Assembly (NCBI RefSeq): GCF_000003605.2
Contig: NW_003108083.1
Coordinates: 447,067 to 505,482 of the forward strand
Direction: 5' to 3'
Origin: Saccoglossus kowalevskii
Taxonomy: Eukaryota; Hemichordata; Enteropneusta; Harrimaniidae
DNA: 58,416 nucleotides
How positions within the stretch are numbered: the stretch's first letter is position 1; each line of letters starts with the position of its first letter. Below are positions 37,001 to 47,047 of this stretch, in pieces. Made by a program: the position numbers and the translations under genes. Below the pieces are notes generated by a model. It had not been told where the DNA came from. It saw only the letters and a program-made list of their open reading frames with translations, and ran no database searches.

Positions 37001-38640
37001 ATGCTTGACCTTGTCTGCTATTTTTATCACTTGTTCGACTGTAAAGACCTGTATTTTATCATGTATAAAAGCAATCGTAGCATATCAAAACGCAATCATC
37101 CCGTGGGACACTTCGGCGTATGTGTATCTGTTAATTGTTTCTGATACTGCGCAGGCGTGGTATGGTCATTCTTTCGATCGATCAACACATCGTATTTTAT
37201 CAGAAAGGGGAACCCTTCTATAGCATGTACTACTCGACCAGGATGTATGCGTACAACGGGAAATAGTCAACGGTGGGCAACCTGTTACGAATATTGTGTG
37301 TATTTTGCGTCATGTGCTCGCAATAGCTATAATCAGCGAATGTTTGCAGGTAGGTTAAATATTTGTAACGCTTACAGCAACCGGGAATATGTTACATACC
37401 ATCTACAGCCGTATAACCACGATTAGTTGAACGTGCAGGATATCCGGATATCGCAACAAACCGCGGTTATTTCATGAATCCATTTAATTAAATATTCTTC
37501 TTTATGATGTGATTAAAGCAGCCATATAATTGCAATTAACTCATTTCTTATAATTGAAATTTCAAAATATAGCGATTGTTTTTCATGTCGTTCGTTGTAC
37601 TCGTTTATCAGTTTATGTAACTAGGCGACACTGTCATAAACTTGAAAGAAAAGTGATTTTATCTGGCCTGGTTTATTTCTATCTACAACATACTAGAATA
37701 ATGCTGTATCACGGGAAGTATTTCCCTATTGAATATAATAAGAATATACTATAAATTAACTAAAATAATTTACAATGATAAATTACAATTATACTGTGAT
37801 CAATACCGATTGTAGACTAGCGCAGTCGGGCGATTAATTTGTTTTTGAAGCTTGAATAAAATAAAAAAAATCGCGAAATGGAGGTGTTAGCTTATTCTGT
37901 ATGGTCCTTTATCGACACTGCAGAGCCCGACGATTACAATGGATAATTATGTGAACGAGTGTTGTAATTGACAATCATCTAAGCTAATCATAACGTCTCT
38001 TCAACTGACCTCTGACCGAGAAGACGTCGGCTGATTGTAGCAGCCATTTTTTTTTAATTCTACGACTAGTACGAGTTACTCTTTTACACATTGTGATGAA
38101 TTAGAAAATGGAGAGTGAATTATCTCGTCTTCGCTACAGTAGTCTTCGAACTAACTCGAATTTTAACGTACCGCCATGTTATGTCTGCACTGTTACATTT
38201 ACCATGTTGACTTTATTATGCACTTATGTCCGCGCCCATTTCATTATAATATGTGCATTCATGAATATTTAATAGCAATGAATTTCCTGCTGAATAGTAC
38301 ATATGTTTGTAATTTGAAAAAAAAATAAACGTCTGCAACTTGAAAAAGGGAATACGCAACAAGTGAATTATCATTCTGTAAGGAAGAATGTAAGAATCAT
38401 TATCAATGAACTGTTGACGTTTTATCCTGATCAGTATTGTTCAACAGTCATATCTGCAATATGTTTAATTTATTTGTAGTAAACGCTTTGTGCATGTATA
38501 TATTGGTCACGGTAGATTATGACAATAAATCATTTAGGGAATGTTTCGAGCAGATCATGAATATTGATTATCATTTCTTTTTCATTATTCAAAGTGATTT
38601 ATACGTACCTGATGATAAAATAAAAGCATAAATAAAGTGT
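34046..38640. other. Intergenic, no confident gene
   Basis: 34692-34930 is a copy of the 30425-30670 repeat. 34540-34690 has paired GAACCGCA / AACCGCAAAAAC words and their complements, perhaps another decayed element. 34966-35037 can be read, with one frame change, as a short exon ending DFLTPDGTVVHDATEWK before GTAAGTT; I do not recognise it. The rest shows nothing supportable. Confidence 0.35.
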
Positions 38641-38683
38641 TATATATTATAACAGATAATATAATTTTCCATTCATCTATTTA

Positions 38684-38725
38684 GTAATTAAAAAAATCGA
38701 TGTGCCGATTTAAATATACAGTGTC
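38684..38725. repeat. Dispersed repeat, copy 1 (GATGTGCCGATT)
   Basis: TTTAGTAATTAAAAAAATCGATGTGCCGATTTAAA is closely matched at 39464-39510 (TTAGTAATTAGAAAAACTTGATGTGCCGATTCAAA). The similarity stops abruptly after about 45 bases. Confidence 0.6.
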
Positions 38726-39463
38726 AATTGTTATTACCGACATACCGTTGTTGTCCCGTAACATTTGATGTACAAAATGTACATCAACAACGTTATGCAT
38801 ATACTAACCAATCTTACATTCAATTATATGTCATAGATTTGAGTTCAGGAATACTCAAAAATTTTGCAAAATACAATCACACTTTTATTAGAAGTTTGTA
38901 TGATACTATGCGATGCTAATTACTGATACGTTCTCATCGGTTAATCTGTATCACATGATGTCCGGTTATCTGCCGAGGTCAATGCAGGAAGAAGAAAGAT
39001 TGATTGAGATTGTAAATGAACCAGTCTTATCCAATGTCTATATTTGCACGGATCGATTGCGCCTCGTCAATTACTGTTCACAACCTACTACTTCTTGCCT
39101 GTCATCATAAAATAATGGAAAACACATTTTCCTAAACTTCATTAATTCTGAACAAAATCTATGTTATCTAATGTATTTTTTGTGATTTCCCTGGTTGTCA
39201 ATAACGATTTTATAGTTAAAATAATGATGATAGATTTGTCCGAGTATAATGTTCAGTACAACTAAAACAGGTAGGATAGTAATATTTGACAATACTGGCA
39301 AGTTAGAGTTTATCATGTGGTTATGAAATCCAGACAGACAAGGGTCAACGTTTACACATACCCAGATATGCAACATACGCTCGATTTTTTATTTATCAAT
39401 TTCAAAAAAATATATAAATATTATGTATAAAATAAATATAATATCCAATTTAACTGTTCACTA

Positions 39464-39570
39464 ATCTAATTAGTAATTAGAAAAACTTGATGTGCCGATT
39501 CAAAAATGCAGTTCTAGAAACACACGTAATAAACTGCAGATTGGTTTAATTAGATCAGCTCTCGCGAAAT
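39464..39570. repeat. Dispersed repeat, copy 2, joined to a second repeated block
   Basis: The first half matches 38684-38725. The second half (CACACGTAATAAACTGC..TTAGATCAGCTCT, about 39519-39562) matches 41095-41140. It is a junction of two repeated blocks that occur apart elsewhere. Confidence 0.6.
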
Positions 39571-40879
39571 GTTCGTTTAAAACCAATTTCCCAGAGAGAG
39601 ATAGCTTTTTTATTACTTTGGTGGCCTGTTATTATTTCAGAACAGATAATTTATACAGCGAGAATAGGTTACGGTTAACTCACTTGGACAGCACATGCTT
39701 TCAGAAGTGAATTATATCAACGCGTTTCCCCAGCCATGTTTATGCAGATGTTATGTAAATTACCTATATTTGCATATTGCTGTCATGATATCACGTAATG
39801 TAAATATGATGTAATACAACCGCAGAATATAAGTCATTGTCTACATAGGCCAATTTGCTGTGTTTAGGAGATATATCGTGCAGTTTAATTTAAGCTTTTA
39901 TAAAAGAAAAAAAGAATTGGTATGGTATACACTGTTATAAATATTGTCCGTAAGTCGAAAAATCTGGTGTATTTAACTACGAAATAATTAATATATTTTG
40001 AATAAATGAGTAGACATTTATAGAGTATTGTCATATAGAACTCTCGAAGTAAGTACAAATATTTCAAACAGTAGTCTATGAGGGCGTTGGCAGCAATTCA
40101 TATACGAATAGATCTACAGAGACAGGCAATTTACGGTATGAGTTATTCTATGGTTTGTTGTGGTAGCTACTATAGTACCACGCTGTCAGAAAGCAGTATA
40201 CACCTGACGATCGGGAGTTTACCGAAAGAATAATAAGAATAATTTGTTTTTTGAAATTGAAACCTAAAAACATCGAACGTGTGTTGCATATCTTGGTATG
40301 TGTTAACGTTGACCATTGACTGTCTGAATTGAATGACCTACGACGTGACCACGTGATAGGGTCTAACTTGTACTGAACATTATGCTCGGACAAATCTATC
40401 ATCATTATTTCGAACTATAAAAGCGTTAGTAATAATGCAGACTTTCATTGCTAAGTCAAATTTTAGTGTTGTATTATTTATTTCAATAAAATAAAATATA
40501 ACAAATGACGACGACAACAATTCCCATTCATAACAACCCCTCAACTTCTGTGCGTAATCATCAAATGATCATCCAATGATATCTGTATTATTTTAACATC
40601 CCTAATGATGCATATTAATTTTAGATGAAATCGTAAATAAATTCAAATTCGATAGTATACAATGTATGGTCTACAGAATGTGACGTATACATGTAGTACA
40701 CTTTTTCTTTTAAAGGGCGGTGGTTGTCGCGCTGCGCATGTGTGACATTTGTGTCGATAAATATTGATTTTCCCACAATCCAATGCGCTCTTCTAATGAA
40801 AATCACAAATGCGAGTTTTGACCTAGGTGCGACATGCAGTAATTACCGCCGATGACCCCTTCGATATCTTCCATTCACC

Positions 40880-40954
40880 TCAAAAATATCTAATTAAAGC
40901 CTGGTAACATCTCAGTTTGTACTTGTTGATTTGCGCTACAGTCGAAGTCGCCAT
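40880..40954 (-). CDS. Candidate short first exon/ORF with a YY1-like start context
   Basis: On the minus strand AAAGATGGCGACT opens MATSTVAQINKYKLRCYQAL and four more codons before TGA. AAGATGGCG is the YY1-type element often found at start codons of TATA-less animal genes. Just upstream, on the same strand, is CCACGCATGCGTG (about 40980-40995), an NRF-1-like palindrome. A donor-like AG|GTGAAT follows 2 bases after the stop. The peptide is unrecognised and the downstream exons were not found. Confidence 0.3.
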   Translation of the reverse strand: MATSTVAQINKYKLRCYQALIRYF

Positions 40955-41095
40955 CTTTGTTTATATGATACCCATATATTTCACGCATGCGTGGCGCGAC
41001 GAATACCTCCCTATACGTTCACATATTTCACATCAATAGGTGACACGGCTTACGTTACTCCAGACGAAATGAACATAATATACTATTCATGGAGA

Positions 41096-41140
41096 CACAC
41101 GTAATAAACTGCTAAATGGTTTGATTAGATCAGCTCTGGA
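41096..41140. repeat. Dispersed repeat, second copy of the CACACGTAATAAACTGC block
   Basis: ACACACGTAATAAACTGC..ATGGTTTGATTAGATCAGCTCT matches 39519-39562 with a few changes. Confidence 0.6.
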
Positions 41141-41144
41141 ATAT

Positions 41145-42234
41145 ATAAGTAGTCCAGTTAATCTAGACTTTATTTCGTCGACCCTGAAGGCCTTGCACAA
41201 AGATGGGGGATAGTGAGCATTTTATGGTAAACAACACATTTTTTGATATTTTCAAAAACTTGTCATTTATCAATTAGACTGAAAAATGGCTCGTGAAACT
41301 GTAAAAAAAAACAATTACCATTTTGCTGATACTGTGAGCCCCACAGGAATAATAATTATTAATTGAGCCGATTGCGGATAGTCTATATAGACATTTAGCT
41401 TATGTAATATTAAAGTTCAAATTAACATTTGACCTGTCTAGCTAATTACGATACGATAACAGTTGCTTACAATTATTGTAATAAGACTTGTGTGATGTAC
41501 CTAATATTATTAATGCTGTAAAACATCACGACGCCATATTGAATTTTAATTTTAACAATGGTCGAAAAAATGTTATTAAATTTGTTTGCAATCCAATTAG
41601 AATCGAGCTGCAATACAGACAACATTTCGTTGTTGTGTAAGTAGGGTCTATGTATAACTCTATGCAATGCCTGTTTTTTTAGTGTTATATCCCCCCGAGA
41701 TGTTCAACTGATCTTTTTACAGTCTGGATATTTTTATGTTGTACACATATGCTAATTTAGCGAATCTCTCTTGTCATTGTTGATTTCCTGTTTTCACAAT
41801 AGTTGTCGGTCGCGCCAAAACAAATGCGCAGTTATCATCTCAATTAAAACAAAGAAAAACTATCAAGTGTAATTAGGAAGCGCCCGAAATTTTTATGTTC
41901 CAGATTACTGTATACAAATCCCCAAGCCTTGACCATTTTGCATTTATAATAAAGTCATTAGCGACATCTTGAATTAGCGAATCAGTTCTCTCGCTAAATT
42001 CGATAAAAAGACATGCTCGCGAAAACGACATGTTTTACAGTATATTGCCAGTAAGGGGTGCATGCCGGGAACGCATACATCGTTTCAAATGACTTTCCTG
42101 ACTTTCTCGCACAAAATGAACCGTAATTTTGGAGCCTAACAGACAAAATTCGCAGACTATTTAAATTGGACTATTTTGTGAATTTGTGATGAAAAGTGGG
42201 AACAACTCGTAGTGAAAAAAGGTTAAGAGGTTGT
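41145..42234. other. Intergenic, no gene recognised
   Basis: No exon seen. 42160-42225 (ACTATTTTGTGA..GATGAAAAGTGGGAAC..GTGAAAA) resembles 6565-6612, another dispersed repeat. TTTTACAGTAT at about 42033 resembles an end of the MITE at 4228-4438. Confidence 0.35.
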
Positions 42235-43236
42235 TTGAGAGGCCTCCCATTAAACTGTTGGCGGTTCGATAGGTAGTTTTGAAACCAGTCAGTTTTCATT
42301 AACAACATTACATCGCCATACATGAACATACAAAGTGGTGTCCTACAGGGATCGATGCTAGGCCCCGTTCTATTTCTAGTCTACATTAATGACATTGAAA
42401 ACTCTACCAACTCCTTTCAATTTCGACTGTTTGCTGATGACACCAATTTATTTAAATTTATTAAAGAAAATCAATTTTTTCTTTCCCATATAAACTCTGA
42501 GCTTAAGCATGTTTGTGATGTTGTGTCATGCTTACAAGCTCACTATCAGTGCTGAAAAGACCAATTACATGATTATTAAAACATCCCAAAAAATAGTGAA
42601 CGTAGAGGGCAGCTTGGGTATTGACGGTAACCAAATAGAGGGTGTCCCATCGGCCATTTACCTTGGAGTATCCATTGATCAGCATTTCAATTGGTCTCAC
42701 ATTCGAAATGTTGTGAAATTCATTGCCCCTAAGGTGGGATTTATATCTCGGCTCAGACATTATTTACCTAAATCAACTCTTATATTATTGTACAACTCTT
42801 TAATTCTACCACACATTTCCTATTGCATTGTAATTTGGGGGAACACGTATAGTACCTTCATAGAGACATTACTTCAAACTACCGCGCCCATATTTCCTCT
42901 TTATTTAAACGACTTGGTATTCTTGACATTCACAAACTCTCTGAATTCAATACTTGCCTGTTCACCTTTGACTTTCTTAAAAATTGCTTCGCACATGTTA
43001 TTAATCATTACTTAGACCCCTTTCCACACAACTACCCAGCCAGACTCGCTCTTTAAAACACTTTGTACATCCCACAAGTGCATTTAACTCAAAATAAACA
43101 TAAATACGCAGTTACAAAGCACTGGAATGCTCTTCCCAATCACATTAAAAATATCCCATTAATATTTCTGTACATTAGTATTTGTTTAATTTCCTTATGT
43201 TTCTGGTGAAATGAAATTTCAATTTCAATTTTAAAC
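42235..43236 (+). mobile_element. 5'-truncated CR1/L2-like LINE, reverse transcriptase and 3' end
   Basis: Non-LTR retrotransposon polymerase. In order: a decayed NQSVFINN stretch with two in-frame stops (about 42255-42300), SGVLQGSMLGPVLFLVYIND (42331-42390), FRLFADDTNLF (catalytic ADD, about 42424), a frame change near 42530, LTISAEKTNYMIIK, YLGVSIDQHFNW, LRHYLPKSTLILLYNSLILP and YCIVIWGNTY (to about 42850). A third frame follows with NYRAHISSLFKRLGILDIHK. The segment ends near 43236 with a tail of GAAATTTCAATTTC repeats. The endonuclease and ORF1 are missing, and frameshifts show it is dead. The clade (Jockey/CR1/L2-like) is judged from motif style. Confidence 0.8.
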
Positions 43237-43362
43237 GAATTCGTTCTATAAGGGAATATTTCATTATGTCAAGGTTCGTCAGTGAGGGAATGGTCAATAT
43301 TGATTGTTGTGGAATCCCATACTGATGATTTTTGATTGGTCAGGTGGTTCACACTAATTATT

Positions 43363-43371
43363 TATATATAA
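43363..43371 (+). promoter_or_regulatory. Possible TATA box
   Basis: TATATATAAA-type word about 255 bases before the ATG at 43625. It could drive the membrane-protein gene with an intronless or short 5' UTR. Weak, because the region is AT-rich. Confidence 0.25.
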
Positions 43372-43624
43372 AGTATGTTTATATGTTGCTGCTACTAACG
43401 ATTGTAAATCACATCAATTTGACGATTCAGAATCACAATCGCTGTATCTAGTCTTTCTTTGTAAATTGAGCAAAGCGGTGAATACCAAATTAGTTCTTAT
43501 GATAATTTGTGTAAATCGTCCTCCTGTTCTTTATACAAATGAATAACCATGGGAAATTCATTATTTTTATTTATACTTTCACAATCTGACTATTCATTTA
43601 TCAACAGATTTAATTGTATCTAAC

Positions 43625-44398
43625 ATGGACAACATATACCTCACTGTACTTCTTCTGTTGCCACATGTTACGTTGTCGATAGATGGCGTTTCATCGTGCC
43701 CATGCGACTGTGTTTGTAAATCCACGAGTTCCAATTCGCCAAACGCGTTATGCAGTAACAATGATGGTAATTTGACACTCGAAGTGACTGTCGAGGAAAG
43801 TCAAGAATTTGTGAGTACCTTGAACAAATCGCCTGAGCAGCTATCAAGCATATTGCTTACCGGAAGTCGGGCGATACGTAAGGCGACGTCAAACCAGCGA
43901 CTTAAAGTCCGTGTGACTCAAATCGCCGATGTTTCTATTGAATTATTTTTCACTATATCCAGTACAAGTTTCAAACGTGATCTTATTGCCGCCTTTCTGA
44001 TCGAGTACAATATTGGAGGGAACGAAAACGTGATAAAAGATGCAGTCACTACGACAATACAGCTGGAGAGAGTTACAGACAGTACAATTTCACTGACCCA
44101 TAGCATTCTTGGTTTGCACCCACAGTCCCGCTACATCATTTGCGTTACCGGTTTTCTATTGGGGGATGCCTATTACGTCACGGGGTCAAAGTGTCTACAT
44201 GCAAACACCTTGGTGCGCGATTCGGAGATGAGTACGGAACGGCACCACAACCATGCGATTTCTATCGTCATTGAAGTGGGTACCATCGCAGGAATTGTTG
44301 TCATAGCAACCATGTACGTCATATGCATGATGATCGACCGCATATGGTGTCAGCAGAAAGCATCACCTGCAAGTACTTTGGAGATTTACAATGTGTAA
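43625..44398 (+). CDS. Single-exon type I membrane protein with fibronectin III-like domain
   Basis: This 257-residue protein is uninterrupted in one exon. Residues 1-20 look like a signal peptide (MDNIYLTVLLLLPHVTLSID). Residues 25-43 are Cys-rich (CPCDCVCK..LCSN), in the manner of an LRR N-terminal cap, but no leucine-rich repeats follow. Residues ~90-196 look like a fibronectin III domain, with a C-terminal LTHSILGLHPQSRYIICVTG strand pair and a later Cys-containing strand. Residues ~211-237 form one hydrophobic transmembrane helix, then DRIWCQQK and a ~20-residue tail ending EIYNV, which could bind a class II PDZ domain. NLT (49) and NKS (67) are possible N-glycosylation sites. ATTAAA follows at 44464. 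It resembles the membrane-proximal half of LRR/FnIII receptors. I do not recognise the exact family; the function is unknown. Confidence 0.7.
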   Translation: MDNIYLTVLLLLPHVTLSIDGVSSCPCDCVCKSTSSNSPNALCSNNDGNLTLEVTVEESQEFVSTLNKSPEQLSSILLTGSRAIRKATSNQRLKVRVTQIADVSIELFFTISSTSFKRDLIAAFLIEYNIGGNENVIKDAVTTTIQLERVTDSTISLTHSILGLHPQSRYIICVTGFLLGDAYYVTGSKCLHANTLVRDSEMSTERHHNHAISIVIEVGTIAGIVVIATMYVICMMIDRIWCQQKASPASTLEIYNV

Positions 44399-44463
44399 TA
44401 CCTGGATTTGTTGCTATGATTCTAGTCAAATTAGAAACAGTATCTATTTTCATAGCCTGTGCG

Positions 44464-44469
44464 ATTAAA
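44464..44469 (+). terminator. Candidate poly(A) signal ATTAAA
   Basis: ATTAAA lies 66 bases after the stop codon of the 257-aa membrane protein. It is the most common variant of the canonical signal. Confidence 0.35.
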
Positions 44470-44966
44470 GTGCCTCCATAGATGAGATTCTGAATACTTT
44501 GGCGAGACAGTGGCTTACATGCTGTAAACGTTATTAAATGAATTTTGAATCGCGTTGAACAATGTCGTTTGTATACACTGATATCGGTTCAGCAGCGAAT
44601 CTATGAGTACGTAGGCTGGAATAATATTATCTAGTCGGATTACTGTTGTTTTTTTTCAATACCTCGACAACGTGCAATGCTTTCTCGGATGGATCGGATA
44701 AACGAATTGGCATTATCCATCTAATTGATATCTGCAATACACTGAAAGTATTGACGCGAAATCTAATTTATAGTGATAAGGAGATTACTTAAAATTCTTA
44801 TTGATGTTTAAAGCATTCGAATTTTAAACAAACAATGTTTGCACGCGTTGTTTATAAAATATTAGGCATTGAGACGATTTTGGAGCAATGACACGTCTTT
44901 TGGAGGTACTTACTGAAGCACCTTGATATAATATCAACGATTTTAAGTGCTGCAATGCGGTAAATT

Positions 44967-47047
44967 CAGTGGCGGATTTAGAGGGGGCCGAGGGAGCCGC
45001 GCCCCCTATTGTTAACAACCAACAAAAAAATCAGCAATTTTCTATTTAGTGAAACTAACTCCAAGGCGCTACTGTTACAATTACACTACAATGTCTAGCG
45101 TTTTGTATGCGACAGTGCTCGTGACTAACTTGCTTGGGAGAAAAAAAGTCCAGGAATTCGCAGCGTCGCAATGCGATCATCACGCCCGACCTTGCGTGGC
45201 TGCCTTCCATCCTAACAACACGTGACTCACCAACATGACGCGCACAGCCATGGCAGATAAACGCAAACCACAACAGCTCACGCTCTTCGATATTTTTCCA
45301 CGAAAGAAAGGTTTGTTTCCATTTTTCATGTTCGAATTTATAATTTTAAGTTAGAGTAAAAAAGGGGTTGTTCTCCTTGTAGGTCCAGAAACGTTAGCCA
45401 TACCGTAACGATAGCTTCAATTTTGACCCTGTTTTGATATAGGCCTGCTCTCCCTGCATTTCTGACAAGATATTTTCTTGATAAAATTCTTCAGGTTTTT
45501 TTGTATACGTACAGATATTTTCGTATTTCTTCTGCAATATTTCATGATGTTTTCATGATGAGTACACAATATTTCAAGATTTTGAAATCAGATGAAAATG
45601 CTGCTAGGAAGCTAAAACAAAAGAAACCAATGGAACTTTATTTAAATTTTGAAATAACAGCGGCATGTCTTTCACTTTGCGATTATTCCAATCGATTTAC
45701 AAAGTTTTGATGTATTCGTAATTTCCCCTGTCATGTCTCAAGCGATTATATTATGTGGAAAAAGTTTACCAAACGAGCCGAATAAAAGATGTGATTTCTC
45801 AGGCCAGCTATTTTCAAACAATAATATTTTCACTTCAACGAAAAGTCAACCCCCTTGATGAGGATAACGACCAACCCTCTTCGTCAGACCTTTCTGACGG
45901 AGAATCAGAATTTGACCAAAATGAAGATGCTGTTCCTTCCTCGTCGAGTACTGCAGCAACCCCTCTTCGGAATGATCCCGAAATGACAGTTTCCACAGCA
46001 GGTATTTATGCTTATCTTTTATTTTCGATAAAGTTTCCTGTTAAATGCTCAAAAAATGAAAGCCATGATACTTACTGGTACAACAAATGTACTAAGACGT
46101 CTTTTTTTCAGGCAGGATCAAACTGAAATCAAAACTATTGTTTCGCGACATAAATGAAGCTGTCAAAGCCATCAAACAATGCAAGACCATTGACGATGAA
46201 CAAAAGGAATACTTCATTAAGAACCGATCACCTGGTGAAGCCTATTTATTTTCAGCATAGGAATACAAAGACAAAAATGAAAAATCGGGGAAAAGGAAAC
46301 GCTATTGCTGTCTTGACTGGTTAAAAAACACGACTTTCTTGCATATTCAAAATACATAGACGGCTTATTTTGTTTGTCCTTTGTTCTTTTTCCTATAAAG
46401 TCTAAGGGGAGTCGTGCAAGTCTTCTAATCAGCGCTCCTTATCCCAACTGGAAGGATACCGTTATATCGAATGTTAAAATAACTGTGGTATGTAACTGGG
46501 ATTATAAAACGAATGATGATTAATTTCTGATTATTTTCGGAATTATTCATTAATACCCTGCATTGCATCTATCATAGATTATCTTATTGGAATATCATGT
46601 ACGGTGTGGAGTCAATACTAATAATGAGAGCAAACATTTAACTAAGTAGCCCTTGTCGTCCACCAATTGTCAGTTACTTTATTATAGACAACTTTCGGGA
46701 GAAAAAGCCCTGTATTTGCCGTCTTTATACAATAGCAAAAGTTGTTCACCTTCGGGATGATAATTTAACTACACTGGCCTGAAAGCATTTTTTTGGTTGA
46801 GGAGTTCTTATAATGAATGTGGGTTCCTTTTTCAGTACTTTTCAGATGTAGATATTGTTACCCTGAATAATGAGTGATAATATTAGGAAATTATGCCTCC
46901 AAGTGCTTGGAAATCGCATCTGAGCGCATCTAGAATAAAACAAATTCTGGGACCTCTCACAAGAGCTTTGCACCATCGGCGCTCGCGAACTTGGTCTTTG
47001 GCCAACTTATCGGCCCCTCCTATTCCAGAATCCTAGAACCGCCTCTG
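44967..47047 (+). mobile_element. hAT-superfamily DNA transposon, 2.08 kb
   Basis: The left end CAGTGGCGGATTTAGAGGG (from 44967) is the imperfect inverted repeat of the right end CCTAGAACCGCCTCTG (to 47047). CAGTGGCGGATCTAG-type ends are characteristic of animal hAT elements. The 8-bp flanks (GGTAAATT and GAATTGGT) are not identical, so the target duplication has decayed or the ends differ slightly. Inside is a decayed transposase (separate entry). The DDE core and the C-terminal dimerisation domain are not recognisable in the ~600 bases after the N-terminal zinc-finger part, so an internal deletion is likely. Confidence 0.8.
45250..46480 (+). pseudogene. hAT transposase (TTF/ZMYM-type), N-terminal part, disrupted
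   Basis: Transposases of this group cut and paste the element by its terminal repeats. Visible blocks: 45250-45310 (MADKRKPQQLTLFDIFPRKK, then a GT donor), a block ending at 46001 (SSSDLSDGESEFDQNED, Ser/acid-rich) with AG/GT borders, a block from 46112 (KSKLLFRDINEAVKAIKQCK) to a TAG at 46260, and beyond it RYCCLDWLK and, after a frame change, KHDFLAYSKYIDGLFC, CLSFVLFPI and YPNWKDT. The Cys..WL..H.FLAYS..DG.FC pattern and the NWKD motif are those of the TTF-type zinc finger before the hAT catalytic domain. One stop and one frame change are seen. The catalytic region is absent. Confidence 0.75.

Noticed and set aside
45055-45273. Minus-strand 72-codon frame over the hAT first exon
   Set aside because: Shadow of the plus-strand transposase start; no splice or promoter support.
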